64,000 bases of DNA from Cyrtodaria siliqua (Eukaryota; Mollusca; Bivalvia; Adapedonta; Hiatellidae). Shown here one piece after another: positions 1-14,100 of the stretch; the stretch's first letter is position 1; the number at the start of each line of letters is the position of its first letter. The translations under genes were made by a program, and so were the position numbers. The stretch is from positions 62,001 to 126,000 of the forward strand of contig JAWPHD010002611.1 in assembly GCA_037043455.1 (NCBI GenBank), read 5' to 3'. The notes beneath the pieces are model-generated. The model had not been told where the DNA came from. It did no database searches and was given only the letters and a program-made list of their open reading frames with translations.

Positions 1-103
1 CGTCAAACAATCTTGGTTTTATTCAGCAAATATTCAATAATGGTTGATGTGTTATGTTTTGTGTGTTTTATAAGCTAAACTTTACGGACATTGTCTCTTT
101 CAA
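1..103 (+). repeat. dispersed repeat fragment, cut by window edge
   Basis: This stretch matches 34415-34530 closely, including the shared core AATATTCAATAATGGTTGAT and a shared GGACATTGTC end. The 34.4-kb copy has extra bases in the middle. It is the end of a dispersed, non-coding repeat whose 34.4-kb copy lies just downstream of a tRNA-like head (34311-34388), so it may be the body of a tRNA-derived SINE. Confidence 0.6.
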
Positions 104-957
104 TACCGAATATAGACTGCTCCAGAGCGTTTGACTGAATCGCGACATGCGGTATATACCGAACGATTTTGAAGGCTGAAATCTGATTGGCTAATCGTAA
201 GGACATCTGACGTGACCTTCAATGCAGCGTTATCAGATCCTTAGTAGTGTAGAGTATCGTAGCGTGATAAAGGGTCTGATTTTATTGAGATTGCAAGAGT
301 TCGAACTAAAAACCAATTGCAGTCATTTCTTCAGCAAAACGTCGCGGACTTACATCCCTTTATTAAGTTACCTATCTCATATATATTATTATTGAATTGT
401 TTGAATGCTTATATGTAAACTTATATTGTATGCTCTCCAACTGGGAGGAAAATAAAGAATCAATCAAAGCATAACATAACAGAACCGGCTTAAGCAGCAT
501 TCTACTCTAAGGTCATATTACAAAGTGTTCTTTCGGAAGCACCGAACATAAAAAATGTGGAAAAGAACAGATAAAAGTTTGAAGATAAAAATACCAATGA
601 CGCGTTTGTATTTATATTGTTCAATTTCCATTATTATGATAATAGCAAGTTCTCTTTGTACTAAGCCCAAGACCTGCAGTAACATCCTGTTGGAATACTG
701 AAAAGGGGGATCCCAGTTCAATATCATACGAAAGGATCTCTGCTCAAGCATGGTAGCCATGTCCACCACAGCAATTCTTTTCCTTTTTTAATAAAGCGTA
801 ATAAGATAATATATTTCAAATATGTTACGTATTTACACAGTGATTCAATATTGGCAAAGTACCTGTTATGTATCATTTGTTTATTCACATGTACATTTCC
901 TCACCATAGACATGATAGAGTGTTGTTACTCATCATAATGTTAAATAATCGACTTAC
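104..957. other. non-coding stretch, intron or flank of the minus-strand mosaic gene
   Basis: No coding similarity was recognised. The minus-strand reading frame at 518-769 has no domain pattern and no convincing splice context. Around 700-715 there is an AAAAGGGGATCCC string that recurs near 57510, so part of this is dispersed repeat. Confidence 0.4.
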
Positions 958-1137
958 TTGCTGGACAAGCGTCTGTGTTACAGTCTTGAGTTTCGGTTGC
1001 GGCTCCTAATGAGGTGCAATCAGCGCCGCCGTTTTCAGGTGTGGGATTTGTACAGGTACGTGACCGAGACCGAGTTCCGCCTACACATGTGGCAGTACAA
1101 CTTGTAAACGCTGACCATTCCGAATAACCTCCTTTAA
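958..1137 (-). CDS. exon: thrombospondin type-1 repeat
   Basis: The minus strand encodes 59 full codons. The domain begins [12 protein letters not shown], then [14 protein letters not shown], and ends DCNTDACPA. Six cysteines in the TSP1 order and the R-x-R-x-R ladder after CVGG are present. The second tryptophan of the usual WSxWS motif is phenylalanine here (WSAF). The acceptor is TTTAG before 1137 (an alternative AAAG would start at 1131, also in phase) and the donor is GTAAGT at 957-952. It starts and ends in phase 1, as TSP1 modules usually do. It is the last exon of the gene visible in the window; the frame continues leftward out of the window. Confidence 0.85.
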
Positions 1138-4100
1138 CTAAAGCAGATCATGTTATCAAGAGTTACAGTCTCATTAAAATCAAATCCTAATTACGCTTCG
1201 ATACTCTCCGCTATAGGATCCGACAACTCTGCCTTGGAGTTTACGTAGGATCGACCTTTCATCTAATCAATATTCATGAGACGATCAACTAAATTTATTC
1301 AATGAAATCGCGCGTCTTATATGCATTTATGTTCGAGTGAACTAAACAATCGAAAATCCACATAAAACACATATATCCGAACAAGATAAAGTCGCTGTGT
1401 GTTAATGCTGTATTTGGTTGAAATCCGCCAGGTGTTCAGGAGACTAGTCCGGAAAATGTTTGTGAATTAAAACCATTTAAGGGCCATAACTCTGGCAAAA
1501 ATCAGTCAACAGTTACATGACAACGAAATGCGCAACTAGGCTTAGTACTAATCATACCCTGCGAAGTTTCGTAGTCTGGACAATGTTTAAGTATTAAAAC
1601 CTTTAAAGGGCCATAACTCCGCCAAAAATCATACAACCGGAACACGGCGACCTTATGCACAACTAGGCTTGCTACTGATCGTCCTTTCCAAGTTTCGTTG
1701 AAATCCGGCCATGTGTTCAGGAGAACTAGTCCGCACAAAGTTTATGTATTAAAACTTTTAAAGGGCCAAAACTCCTCCAAATATCATTCAACCGGATCAT
1801 GGCGACGAAATACGCAACAAAGGCTTAGTACTGATCATCCCTGTCAAGTTTCATTGAAATCCATCCAGGGGACAACCTTTCTGTATAAAGAGTCATAACT
1901 CCGCCAAAAATCATTCAACCGAAACATGGCGACGATATGCGCAACTATCCGGACAGGGGTTCAAGAGAACGTGTCCGGACAACGTTTGTGACATACAGAC
2001 AGACAAACAGACAACAGACAACAGACAAACAGACGACTAACAAACAGACAGCAAAAAAGCAAGATGTCTCCCGATCCACTTCGTGGGGTTGTGGGGGAGA
2101 CATAATTTGTTAGAAAATTAAACCAATTATACAAACTGGGACATAATTGAATTGTATTCTTCTAATTCCCGCTGTTAGTGACATAGTTATCGCACAGCGT
2201 ATAGGTGTACAATGGACATCCAGTATGACCGCCAGTTAAAATAACTTCAAATTGTAGCAAGGTCGCTGAAAGGTGTAAATCGTTTTATTGAAAATAACAA
2301 TGTCAGAATAAATGGTGTACTCTAACTACCAGTTATTGGAAGTTAGAGTTTGGCATACAGCTGAAATAGACATGCTACAAAACAAAGTATGGTCTCATGT
2401 CGTTGGTTAGTTTAAACACCACGATGTGCGAAGATGTTTAAATAAACCAACTCGATGAGACCATACTCTATCTATTACTTATTAATATATGTTTATGAGC
2501 AGTTATTTTAATGTTCTGAATGTGGCCTTGTCATGAGTCAATATAACCGGTAATGACGTCATAATAATAAATAAAATCAAGATACTTATCAAGCATTACG
2601 TATAATTGGTTGTTTGGTTGGTTGGTTGGTTGGTTGGTCGGTTGAATGGTGTTTTATGTCATTTTCAGCAGATTTTTGCCTATATATGACGGTCGATTCT
2701 TCGTTTTGAATGCAGACCATGTACTTATTCCTGGGTAAAACCAGTACTGTATACCTCCCGGCATCGACACTCGACAAGTTTGCGACGGTATATAACACGG
2801 TTACTCGTCTACAACGTGAGTGGACTCGTGACCATTAACACGGTTACTCGTCTACATCGTGAGTGGACTCGTGACCATTTTTGATACGGTCTTTAGGTGA
2901 TATGCGATACGGCGTTTTGACAAAAAGATGCAGTTTTGGCAGAACTTGATGCCATACAGAAAATAAAATAAAAAACATGGAAAATGCATGAGTTTTATGT
3001 TGCTGGTACATTTATGATATAAGAACGCGGAGTGGTATTAAAAACTGCAACATAGACTTGTTAAAATACTTGGAGACGCGATGTGCCGGGGTGGGGTGGC
3101 ATTACTCCTCGAGTATCTTCAAGACTAATAGAAGTGTTCATATTTAACATAATCCATGACTATCCATCGCTATTCCAAGGATATAGTAAATGTGTTTTTA
3201 TTTTGCCTTGGTCCTTCAAAGATGCGTTGGGCTTCCACTTTACATTACGCACATGGCAAGTATACCGCTACGTTCGTGTTTTTTTAAGCTGAAATCATCC
3301 AAAAATGACTTTGCTTTCAAGCATACTTAAAAGTGTCCTAATGATACTGCCTGGTCGTAATTTATTTTAACAAAACATACACTCATTCACGTTACACAGT
3401 TACAGGGATAACTAGAAGCAAGGTATGCGACACCACAAACACGGAAGGGTTGACACTAGAGGCGTCCCCTGGCAACGGTAAATGGCAAAACGGCAGCTAA
3501 GGGTTTAATCAGGTCTTTGTTATGCATATTAATTTCATTTTGACGAAAATAGCACTGAACATACATGAGACTGATTATATTGTTTTATATAGTAACGGGG
3601 TGAATATGATATTATCTGTATCGGTCCTTTGGGGTCTAGATGGTCTTGAAATACCATTTAAGCCAGTGATAGGGGGTGGGGGAGGTGTTGCGTCTTATAA
3701 TTTCTCTCATGAACAGATTCAATAAAAACCGAGTCTGCTACTGTATTTTCATGGTTGTGTTTGTTGCTTGCTTCCACATGATCTCCCATAATGTATTCAT
3801 TTTGTTTTTGTCATAAACTGATGCACAGTGACTCTTCATATTGTTCTTTACTGCATGTAAACGTCTTTTTGCAACTTCGTGCTGGGTATACTCATGAGAA
3901 CATATATTGTTATTAAAATATACACTCACATCAGCACTTAAAGTAGCTATCCCGCCAACAAAGCCACAGTTTATAACATGTGTACACCGTTTCTAAACTT
4001 ACGAACGAGGAGTATACTGTGAAATCATTAAATTTCGTGGGGGATTTAATTTCGCGTATTTCGTGGTTGACCCAAAGAAAGAAACGCGAAATGTAATCCC

Positions 4101-7100
4101 AGCGAAATAAAATGATTTCACAGTATATAACTTACATAATTTGAGAATCCAAATGCTATAGGTACAATACAAGCGGCTTTAACCAGCCAGACTAGCCCCC
4201 AAAACTGGAGCATCGAATTAAGAGTTACCAACTTATAATTCATTTTACGCATATTCAGTCCGGGTATTTTAAGAACCCATCAAACAATCTGTGTATTTTC
4301 GTTCTGATCATCATTGTCTATCACATATACATTTCCGAAAATGACGGTTTCATTGATAATTATCGAGAATTTCCCCTCATAGGACAATTACATTTGTATC
4401 AAAACTCCGTAACCTGCAAGTAAGAGTCCGTAACCAAATTTTCAAAATCGACAAAAATCCGTATCATTTTTACAAGTTTTATTAACGATTATTATAGCAT
4501 CTGTAAACACGATTAATCATTTGTTATGTTGAAACTAATAATATCAATATTGTGTATATAAATAATGGAAATTAACATGTATTAATGCCTCATATTTCAC
4601 TAATAAAACTGAACTGGGACAAATAATTACCAGCACGGCATTTCCTTTTAAAATAAATTCAAAAGAATTTAATTACTGTTCTATATTTGGCAAAATATCC
4701 ACTTCTTAACACACTAACTCTTCTCTGGCATCACCTTGAGTCCGTATCAAAAATCGTTAAAAGTCGACTCACGTTGTAACCGAGTAGACCCACTCACATT
4801 GTAACCGAGTAGACTCACTCACATTTTAACCGAGTAGACCCACTCACATCGTAACCGAATAGACCCACTCACGTTGTAACCGAGTAGACTCACTCACATT
4901 GTAACCGAGTAGACCCACTCACATTGTAACCGAGTAGACCCACTCACATTGTAACGTAGACCCACTCACGTTGTAACCTACTAGACCCACTCCCATTGTA
5001 ACTGAGTAGAAACACTGACGTTGTAACCGAGTAGACCCACTGACGTTCGTTGTAACCGAGTAGACTCACTCACGTTGTAACGTAGACCCACTCACATTGT
5101 AACCGAGTAGACCCACTGACGTTGTAACCGAGTAAACTCACTGACGTTGTAACCGAGTAGATCAACCGAGTATAAGCCGTATAATTGCCGGAAATTGTGT
5201 TTAATGGCGACATGTTATTGAATCCTTTTAAAATGAAGCACGACGGTTAAGAGATCGTGACGTGATCGTGAAGTGATTTAAACTCCGAGGGATCCATAGC
5301 CCTAATGATTTGTTTACAATATTAATTAAAGCCGTTGGAAATTTATCAAAAGAGGTTATGACCTAACATTACATTACAGTTCGTCGTTGAATATACGCTG
5401 ACCGGATGAATTAGGGTACCCTGTGATGACCATTTGTGTTTTAACATGGATTCCTACACTTATTAACGTGACGCCGCGAGATAATGTCAAACTTACTGTA
5501 ACTTACTGTTCCGAGGCCAATGGTAAGCCGGTGGCTTCTGGAGGCCCATCTCTTTGGTTGTTTATCAGTCGAGAGTGTCAATTGCGCAGGCTTGGGAAAC
5601 AACTAGCATCACACTTTATTTGATTATTGTGCCAATGTTTGTTTAGTCTGCTCTTAAAGGCATTTACACTCGGTGCTTGGACAACACTTTCAGGTAGGGA
5701 ATTCCAGTCTTCCACTACCCTAATGCTAAAGGATTTTTTTCTGCGTTCAGTTTTGGCTTGTTTTTTAAAAAGTTTTAGAGAATTCCCTCTCATTCGAGTA
5801 TATGTTGCTAAAGGGAGAAAGTTTTGGTTTGATGATATATCGAATCCTCTAAGGATCTTAAAGACCTGCAGCATGTCTGTACATAGCCTCCGGTATTGAA
5901 GTGTAGGAATACCTAAGGATCTTAGCCTTTCATTATATTCTAGATTTTTTAAAAGACGATAACATTTTTGTTGCCCTACGCTGAAATTTTCTAAGCGATT
6001 TGGTGCTTTTTTAAGTACGGGGACCAAACTGTACTGGCATATTCTAAATGGAGTCTTACTAAAGCTTTAAATAGTGTCAGAAATATATTCTTGTCTAGAT
6101 ACGTAAAGGTTCTCATAATTATTCCTAGGTTTCTATTTGCTAAGGCTATTTTGGAGGTTATACGAGTGTTAAAAGTGAGATTACTGTCAATTATCACCCC
6201 CAGATCCTTCTCCTCTGAAACATTTATAATCAAGTCTCTACGATTTTCCCTGTCTTTCATAAAATAGTTCTCAGTAGTTATTGATTTGCCGATATGCATT
6301 CTTTCACATTTGTTTAATTAAATTCTAGATCCCAAGTTTTTGACCAGTCACAAACATTGTCAGTAGTTCTCTGTAATTTATCTAAGTCTTCTTGCGAATT
6401 TATAACTGAATATGTTTTTGTATCATCTTCAAAAAGCTTGACTACTGTTTCAGCTACCTCGTGGAGATCATTTATGAAGACAAGGAAAAGGGTACTGTAG
6501 GACCTAACACACTACCCTGAGGTATCCCGCTGTATACTTGTTCAGATGTTGAGTGATTTCCATTTATAACCACCGTTTGATATCTGTCCCATAGGAAGTC
6601 TTTCACCCATTCCAAAACCTTCCCCACAATACCATAACCTTCTAATTTAGTTAGCAGCTTGTTATGTAGTACTGTATCAAATGCTCTCCTAAAGTCATAG
6701 AATATTACACCAAGCTCTTGGCCACTATCAAGTGCATCAGACCAATCTTTCAATACTTCTAATAGTTGAAGAGGACAGGATTTGCCCTTCATAAATCCAA
6801 ACTGGTGTATTGAAAATAAATTGTTACTTTGCATATGATCTATAATATTATTTTTATAATGTTTTGCATTATATTTAAAACAATAAGGCATAAGCTAATT
6901 GGTCTATAGTTTTCTGGAGATTGTTTATTTCCTGATTTAAAAATTGGTGTTATATTTGCTATTTTCCAGGAACTTAGTACTATTGATTCATCTAATGACT
7001 TGTTGAAAATATTTGTTAATGGCTTTGTTAATTCATTTTTACATTCAACTATCACTTTGGGGTGTATACCATCTGGACCAGCTGATTTATTTGGTTTTAA

Positions 7101-8148
7101 TTCCTTGATTGCTAGCAGGACATCGTTCTCAGTTAATTATGATAATGTTGTCAAGCATGGAGTTAACGCTTCTTTGAGGGAAAGCTGGGTTGTCATTTAG
7201 TTCGTTATGTTTGAAAAAACCGGCGAAGTATTGATTAAAAATAGTTGCTCTCTCTTGGTCATCTATGACTATGTTCCCATTTTGGTCAATTAATTGTCCT
7301 ATTGCAGTTTTGTTTTTATTTTTCGACCTTACATATTTCCAAAAAAAATTATTGTCACTACATGTATTTATCAGAGTAGCAAGGTCTTTTTTATAATTAT
7401 ACTTTGCTAGTTTTAGTGCATAGGTAGCTTTGTTCCTAGCAGTTTTGTATTTTTTAAAATTTGAGTGAGTTTTGCAATAAAGGTATTTTTTCCAGTATTT
7501 TCTTTCGTCTCTAACTATGTTATTTTTGTAGTTATCTATGTATGGTCAAAACATATATCAGATACATGCTCGTTGATTAGGGTTTATATGCTATTAATTT
7601 TCACTCGTGTCGTTGTTTTCTTGTTGTGATGTGAAAATATGTTTTGAATAAATAACAAAATATTATTTAATTATATATCTAACAATTTACCTATACACGT
7701 GTATGACCCGGTTCCAGACCAATTGTTGCTGGAAGCTACACATGTTCTAGAATTGGTATTTCCATCTAACGCGTAGCCTGCATCGCATGTGTACGTTCGT
7801 GTGGCACCTTCCACCAAGCTTGTTCCGACTATAGTACCGTGTGGAATCGAAGAAACCTCGGTACATATCTTAAACAGAGGTTAATGAAATGTATAGTTTC
7901 TTTAAAACGTATTTCCTCATCAGCAAGATTTGAGCTTTAATAGTTACGAAAGGTTTTAGAATGTATAACTAATTATTTATTCATCTAATCGGAGTACCAC
8001 CAATGAATCCACCCAACCATCAGTCTATGCATCCATCCATCCATCTAAACTCCATTTATACACCAATGGATCAATATCCTTCCATTTGTCCGTCCGTCCG
8101 TCCGTCCGTCAATCTATCCATCCATCCATCCATCCATCCATCAATCCA

Positions 8149-8181
<33 letters not shown>

Positions 8182-11100
8182 CCATAAATCCACCCATACA
8201 TATATATCCATCAATCCATCCATACATATATCCATCAATCCACCCATACATATGTAAATCAATCCATTCATACATATATCCATCAATCCATCCGTACATA
8301 TGGCCATCAATCCACCCATACATCCATCTATCAATCCACCCATACATATATATCCATCAATCAATCCATACATATATCCATCAATCCACCCATACATATG
8401 TAAATCAATCCATCCATACATATATCCATCAATCCATCCATACATATAGCCATCAATCCACCCATACATATGTAAATCAATCAATCCATCCATACATATA
8501 TCCATCAATCCACCCATACATATATCCATCACTCCACCCATACATATATCCATCAATCCACCCATACATATAGCCATCAATCCATCCATACATATACACA
8601 TCAATCCACCAATACATATATCCATCAGTCCACCCATACATATAGCCATCAATACATCCATACATATATCCATCAATCCACCAATACATATATCCATCAG
8701 TCCACCCATACATATATTCATCAATCCATCCATACATATATCCATCAATCCATCCATACATATATCCATCAATCCACCCATACATATATCCATCAATCCA
8801 CCCATACATATAGCCATCAATCCATCCATACATATATCCATCAGTCCACCCATACATATATCCATCAGTCCACCCATACATATATCCATCAGTCCACCCA
8901 TACATATATCCATCAATCCATCCATACATATATCCATCAGTCCACCCATACATATATCCATCAGTCCACCCATACATATATTCATCAATCCATCCATACA
9001 TATATCCATCAATCCACCCATACATATATCCATCAATCCACCCATACATATAGCCATCAATCCATCCATACATATATCCATCAGTCCACCCATACATATA
9101 TCCATCAGTCCACCCATACATATAGCCATCAATCCATCCATACATATATCCATCAATCCACTCATACATATATCCATCAATCCGCCCATACATATATCCA
9201 TCAATCCGCCCATAAATATATCCATCAATCCGCCCATACATATATCCATCAATCCATCCATACATATATCCATCAATCCACCCATACATATAGCCATCAA
9301 TCCGCCCATACATATATCCATCAATCCGCCCATACATATATCCATCAATCTGCCCATATATATATATATATCCATTAATCCGCCCATAAATATATCCATC
9401 AATTAATCAATCCACCCATACGTATATATCCATCAATCCATCCATACACGTACACGTATACTGGACTATAACAATAGTTCATGGGTATCCGGTGAAGATA
9501 GGGAATTCCAATCCGAGGCACTGCCGAGGTTCCGATTAAAACACTGATTCCGAGGGTTGGAATTCCCTATCTACACCGAATACCATGATAATATTCTTTT
9601 TCTTGCATATCAGAAACATGTTGTGCGTTGACGCCGCCAGCTACTAACGCTTTGCATGTTTTCCTGAATACCTGGTGTTGGTGCGAGCGTGACTTTTATC
9701 TTTACCCATAAATATAAGACTTTCTTGCATACCGGACAAGGAAACCGTCATTTTACCGGGGATAGATATTTCCATCTGACACTGGGGTCGAGATAAAAGT
9801 CACGCGCACCAACATCTTGTATGCAGGAAACCATGCAAAACGTTAGAAGCTGGCGGCATTAACGCACAACATGTCTCTGTTATGCAAGACAAAGAATCTA
9901 TCATGGGTATTCGGTTCAGATAGGAAATTCCAACTTTCGGTATTAGTTTTAATCGGAACCGAGGCTCTATCGAAACCTCGGCAGAGCCTCGGTTCCGATA
10001 AAAACACTTATTCCTCGGGTTGGAATTCCTTATCTTCACCGGATACCCGTGAAAGATTCTTATAGTCCATCCCCCATGTAAAACGCGGAGAGCCTTATCC
10101 GGTATGCAAGAAAACATAATCCTCTATTTGTACATATACGTATTTATAAAAACGAATGATAAGTTCACATGAAAAAAATAAACTGCAGATTAATAATTCA
10201 TTGCGAAAATACTAAAACAATAAATGGCTGTCATAGTAGGAAGACACAATCAATAATTATCGGGTCTTTCGGGCCGTATAGGTCATACCGAAAAGAATGT
10301 ATATAGACCTCAGCTTCGCTAAGACCTATATACATATGGATGAATGGATGGATATGTTTGCGTTTCCTTTGTTCATCGTATTTTACTATACATGATATAG
10401 GTTTAAATGTATTATTGGTGGAATATAATCAACAGTTAGTAATATGCAAAACCTATTTGAATTGGTTCGATGAATAGATGAATATAGTGCACTGTATATT
10501 ACCTGTGACTGACAGGTAGCTCCGACTTTCTCGTAGCCCTGCTTACAGTTGCATCTCTTGTACTCACACTTTATAGATTTCTTGACATAACCAAGGGCCA
10601 CACAATCGCCACCATTTTTGCATTCTAACAAAATGTATAACATACCATTAACACAGTTAAGGATACTCACGAACTTTACGAGAAGATTCGGTGGATACTA
10701 AAAGAAAAGAAGGTATATCGTATTTCTATTTAGATAAGTCCTTATTTATAAAGGAGCCCTCACGCATGTCGGTAAATCATATCTCCATCTCGTGTCCATT
10801 TCGGTAAATCATCTCCAATTCCGTAATTCGAGTGACCGCTCACACATTATCTATCTATCAATCGGGATTGAAGCCTTTTTTTAAACAATGAACACCTGCT
10901 CGAGTCTGTATAACTGATGACACGAATAGTTGTTTAAGAAGAAATGTCTAGAACAATGCAATAGAATAAAGCACTATTATCATGTGTAATTTGTTTTGAA
11001 AGTCCTCTCTATAATTTCCGCAAAATAATATTAGTGTCATATTGCACTATTCAAAATGGCATTATTATATACTATTATTCGATATAATGCTAAGAGATGG

Positions 11101-14100
11101 TTGTCTTATTTCACAACTGAAGTGGGCATGAAACCACCAATTATTTTCCCCATTGGCACCGATGTTATAATGACACACATTAATGACTTGTTGCAACTTC
11201 AACTCAAGTATGGATAACACAGCAGTGTAATTTTCATATAGAAAAATAGTTTTCCACTTGAAAAATGCCCAGAAAATGTGGGATCACAAGACATATAAGA
11301 AAGTTTTTGTTTTTTTACTAAACAGGTCAAGGGTACAGCTGTTTCTATTGATAGTTGCTCACAAAGTGTTTGCATATATTCGAAATTTGGAAAATCGTCA
11401 ATAATTCAGTAAAACTTATCAATACTCTTCTTATACATACAACATCAAAATGGAATAAAAACTAGAGGGGGTTGTGTTTTGTAACAAAAACATATGTCTC
11501 CCCCATAATTTATGATCCAACCTGGCTGAAAATTGCACTCTGCACGTCGTCTCGATATGGTGAGCATTTGTGCCCAGTTATTTCAAAATCCTTCAAGCGG
11601 TTCAAGAGATATGGAGCGGACACGAAATATAGGGCATATGATCTTCGACCTCTAAGTGTGACGTTGGCCTTGAACGGACGTGGCTGAAAATTGCGCTCTG
11701 CAGGTCGTCTCGATATGATGAGCATTTGTGTCAAGTTATTTCAAAATCTCTCATGCGGTTCAAGATATATGGAGAGGGCACGAACTATAGTGCATATGAC
11801 CTTCGACCTCTAAGTGTGACATTGACCTTGAAAGGACGTGGCCTGGAAGTTACACACTGGACCTCGTCTTGATATGGTGAACATTAGTGCAAAGTTATTT
11901 CCAAATCCCTCAAGCGGTTCAAGAGATATAGAGGACACGACATATAGTGCATATGAACTTCGACCGCTAAGTGTGACCTTAAACGGACGTGACTGGAAGT
12001 TATGCTCTGCACGTCGTCTCGATATATTGAACATTTGTTGCAAATTATTTCCAAATCCCTCAAGCGGTTCAAGAGATATGGTGGAGACCGACTTTCGACG
12101 GACAGAGGTCCAGACAGACAGACATCCAAGCTAAAAACAATTTGTCTCCCCAGTATCACCCCCGGTATCCGTATAATATGAACGCGGGTCGGATAAGGCC
12201 ATACGCGGGTACAGGAAAGACAGTATATGTACCCTCAATATTTGTCAATTATATAAATATTATATTCGTTATATAATTAGTTTTTGCTTTGTTATATTCC
12301 CTGAATATTTTTCTTCACATCCATATCTTATGTTTTTCATTTTATTATTGTTTTAAGCAATTTTATCCGTTTTGAACTGGGCGGATTGGAAAAATCCGTG
12401 TCAAAAATTGGCATTTCGTCGATTTTTCAATTATACAGTAATTTTGACACGATAATAAGGACATGCACATGTAAAACATTCATTATGTTAGTCATTTTGT
12501 CTTTATTTGATCCATTAATACTAACTAAGTGTTTTTAATCTGGCGTTTTGTGAGAGAGGGGTCCCAGAAAGTGGATAAGTCTTACGATGGCTAAACATTT
12601 ATTCGGATAAGGTCAAACGAAGACTATGGATAAGTATGAAAGCGGGCGTTTATAACAGCACAAACGCATTTGTTTTCTTATTTGATACCCCTGTAAGCTT
12701 CTAGCTTCTTAGATATTTACCGATAGTGTTTTCCCTTACTTGATGGCATACTTTCCTAGTACTTTGCTGGTATTTATAGGGAGTGCGGTTGAAAACCCCG
12801 GGACGTGACCCCACCGGGAATAAGTAATACTAATGCTTTCAGATAGAACATCTGTAATAAAAGGAATTCGGAATTGTAAGCTAAAATTTCGGCATATCCA
12901 CATATATTCGGTTATATTTTTCAACAAATGTAATTGTGTTAGCGCATCGGGGGCTGGCTTGCCCAAGTGAATAGCGCGTTGGACTTGTAACTGGCGTCGG
13001 GTTCAAGCCTGGCCGTTGTCACTGACTTTCGCCGGTGTGTTCTTGTGCAAGAAACTTTCCCTCAGCCTCGTCCGTCGGACGGGGACGTTAACAATCGGTT
13101 CAGTTTCAGTCTATCCTCCGAGCATGTTAAATAACCATTGGAAGCTTTGGAATCTATTCGATAGTAAGAGTAGGGCAGGTTCCCGCATTCCTAGATGTAT
13201 CATTCCCTTCTCTCTGGCAGTCGGTAGCGCGGTGGATTTGTAACCGGAAGCCTCGGGTTCAATCCTCCGTGGTGTCACTGAGTTTCGTCGGTGTGTTCTT
13301 GGGCAAGACACTTTCCCTTAGCCTCGTCCGTGTATCGGTCTATCCTCCGAACACGTTAAAGAACCATAGGAATCTATTCGATAATAAGAGTAGGGCAGGG
13401 TTCCCGGATTCCTATGTATCCTTCCCCTCTCTCTGGGGCGGCTCTAAATAACCTATTCTGTGTCGATGAGCCGTTAAGCAACATTCAATTCAATCAATTG
13501 TAAGCACATCAGAACAATGTTATCTTAATTGGCTCCGAGACTATTCGAGCCAAAGATTTATCAATAGGCAGTTGTGCTCGCGCCCAATACTTAATTGTTA
13601 TTGAAATAAATAAGGTGCATGAATATTGTTAGGAACTGAGTAGGTTACATATATACTTGTTCTCATAAATTACATGATTACTCCCCTTTGTTAATATTCT
13701 CCATCTGCGTCTTTTTGTAAACATTTTAAAAGATTAATAATTGAGATAAGTAAGTTAATATTATTTTTTACATTTTTATCGGTGAAAGATTGGGATTTCT
13801 CAGTGAAAAAAACGTTACTCATTTAAACATTACTCACTCGCATACGCTCGTTCGTGAAAAAAACACCACACGGATACCATCTCATGAAGGATTTCCCTAT
13901 AATCGATCCCAGCAGTTAAGTAATCTCTATATCTTAGTATGTTCACTGCTCATAATGGATTTTTTTATCAAACAGAACAAGCAAGGTTTTACGCAAGCGT
14001 AAAATAGCTGCCGAGAGAAAATAGCATTATTTCTGGGTAGGAACTGGAAACAAAGTTAAACATAATAACAGACCAAGTCACGAGGGTTAAAACAATATTC

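Noticed and set aside
4765..5167. Possible CRISPR-like direct repeat array
   Set aside because: Units are contiguous and degenerate without unique spacers, and the context is eukaryotic; it is a minisatellite.
8071..9402. 443-codon open frame on the minus strand
   Set aside because: It is a periodic octapeptide over a 24-bp satellite; the stop-free frame follows from the unit length being divisible by three.
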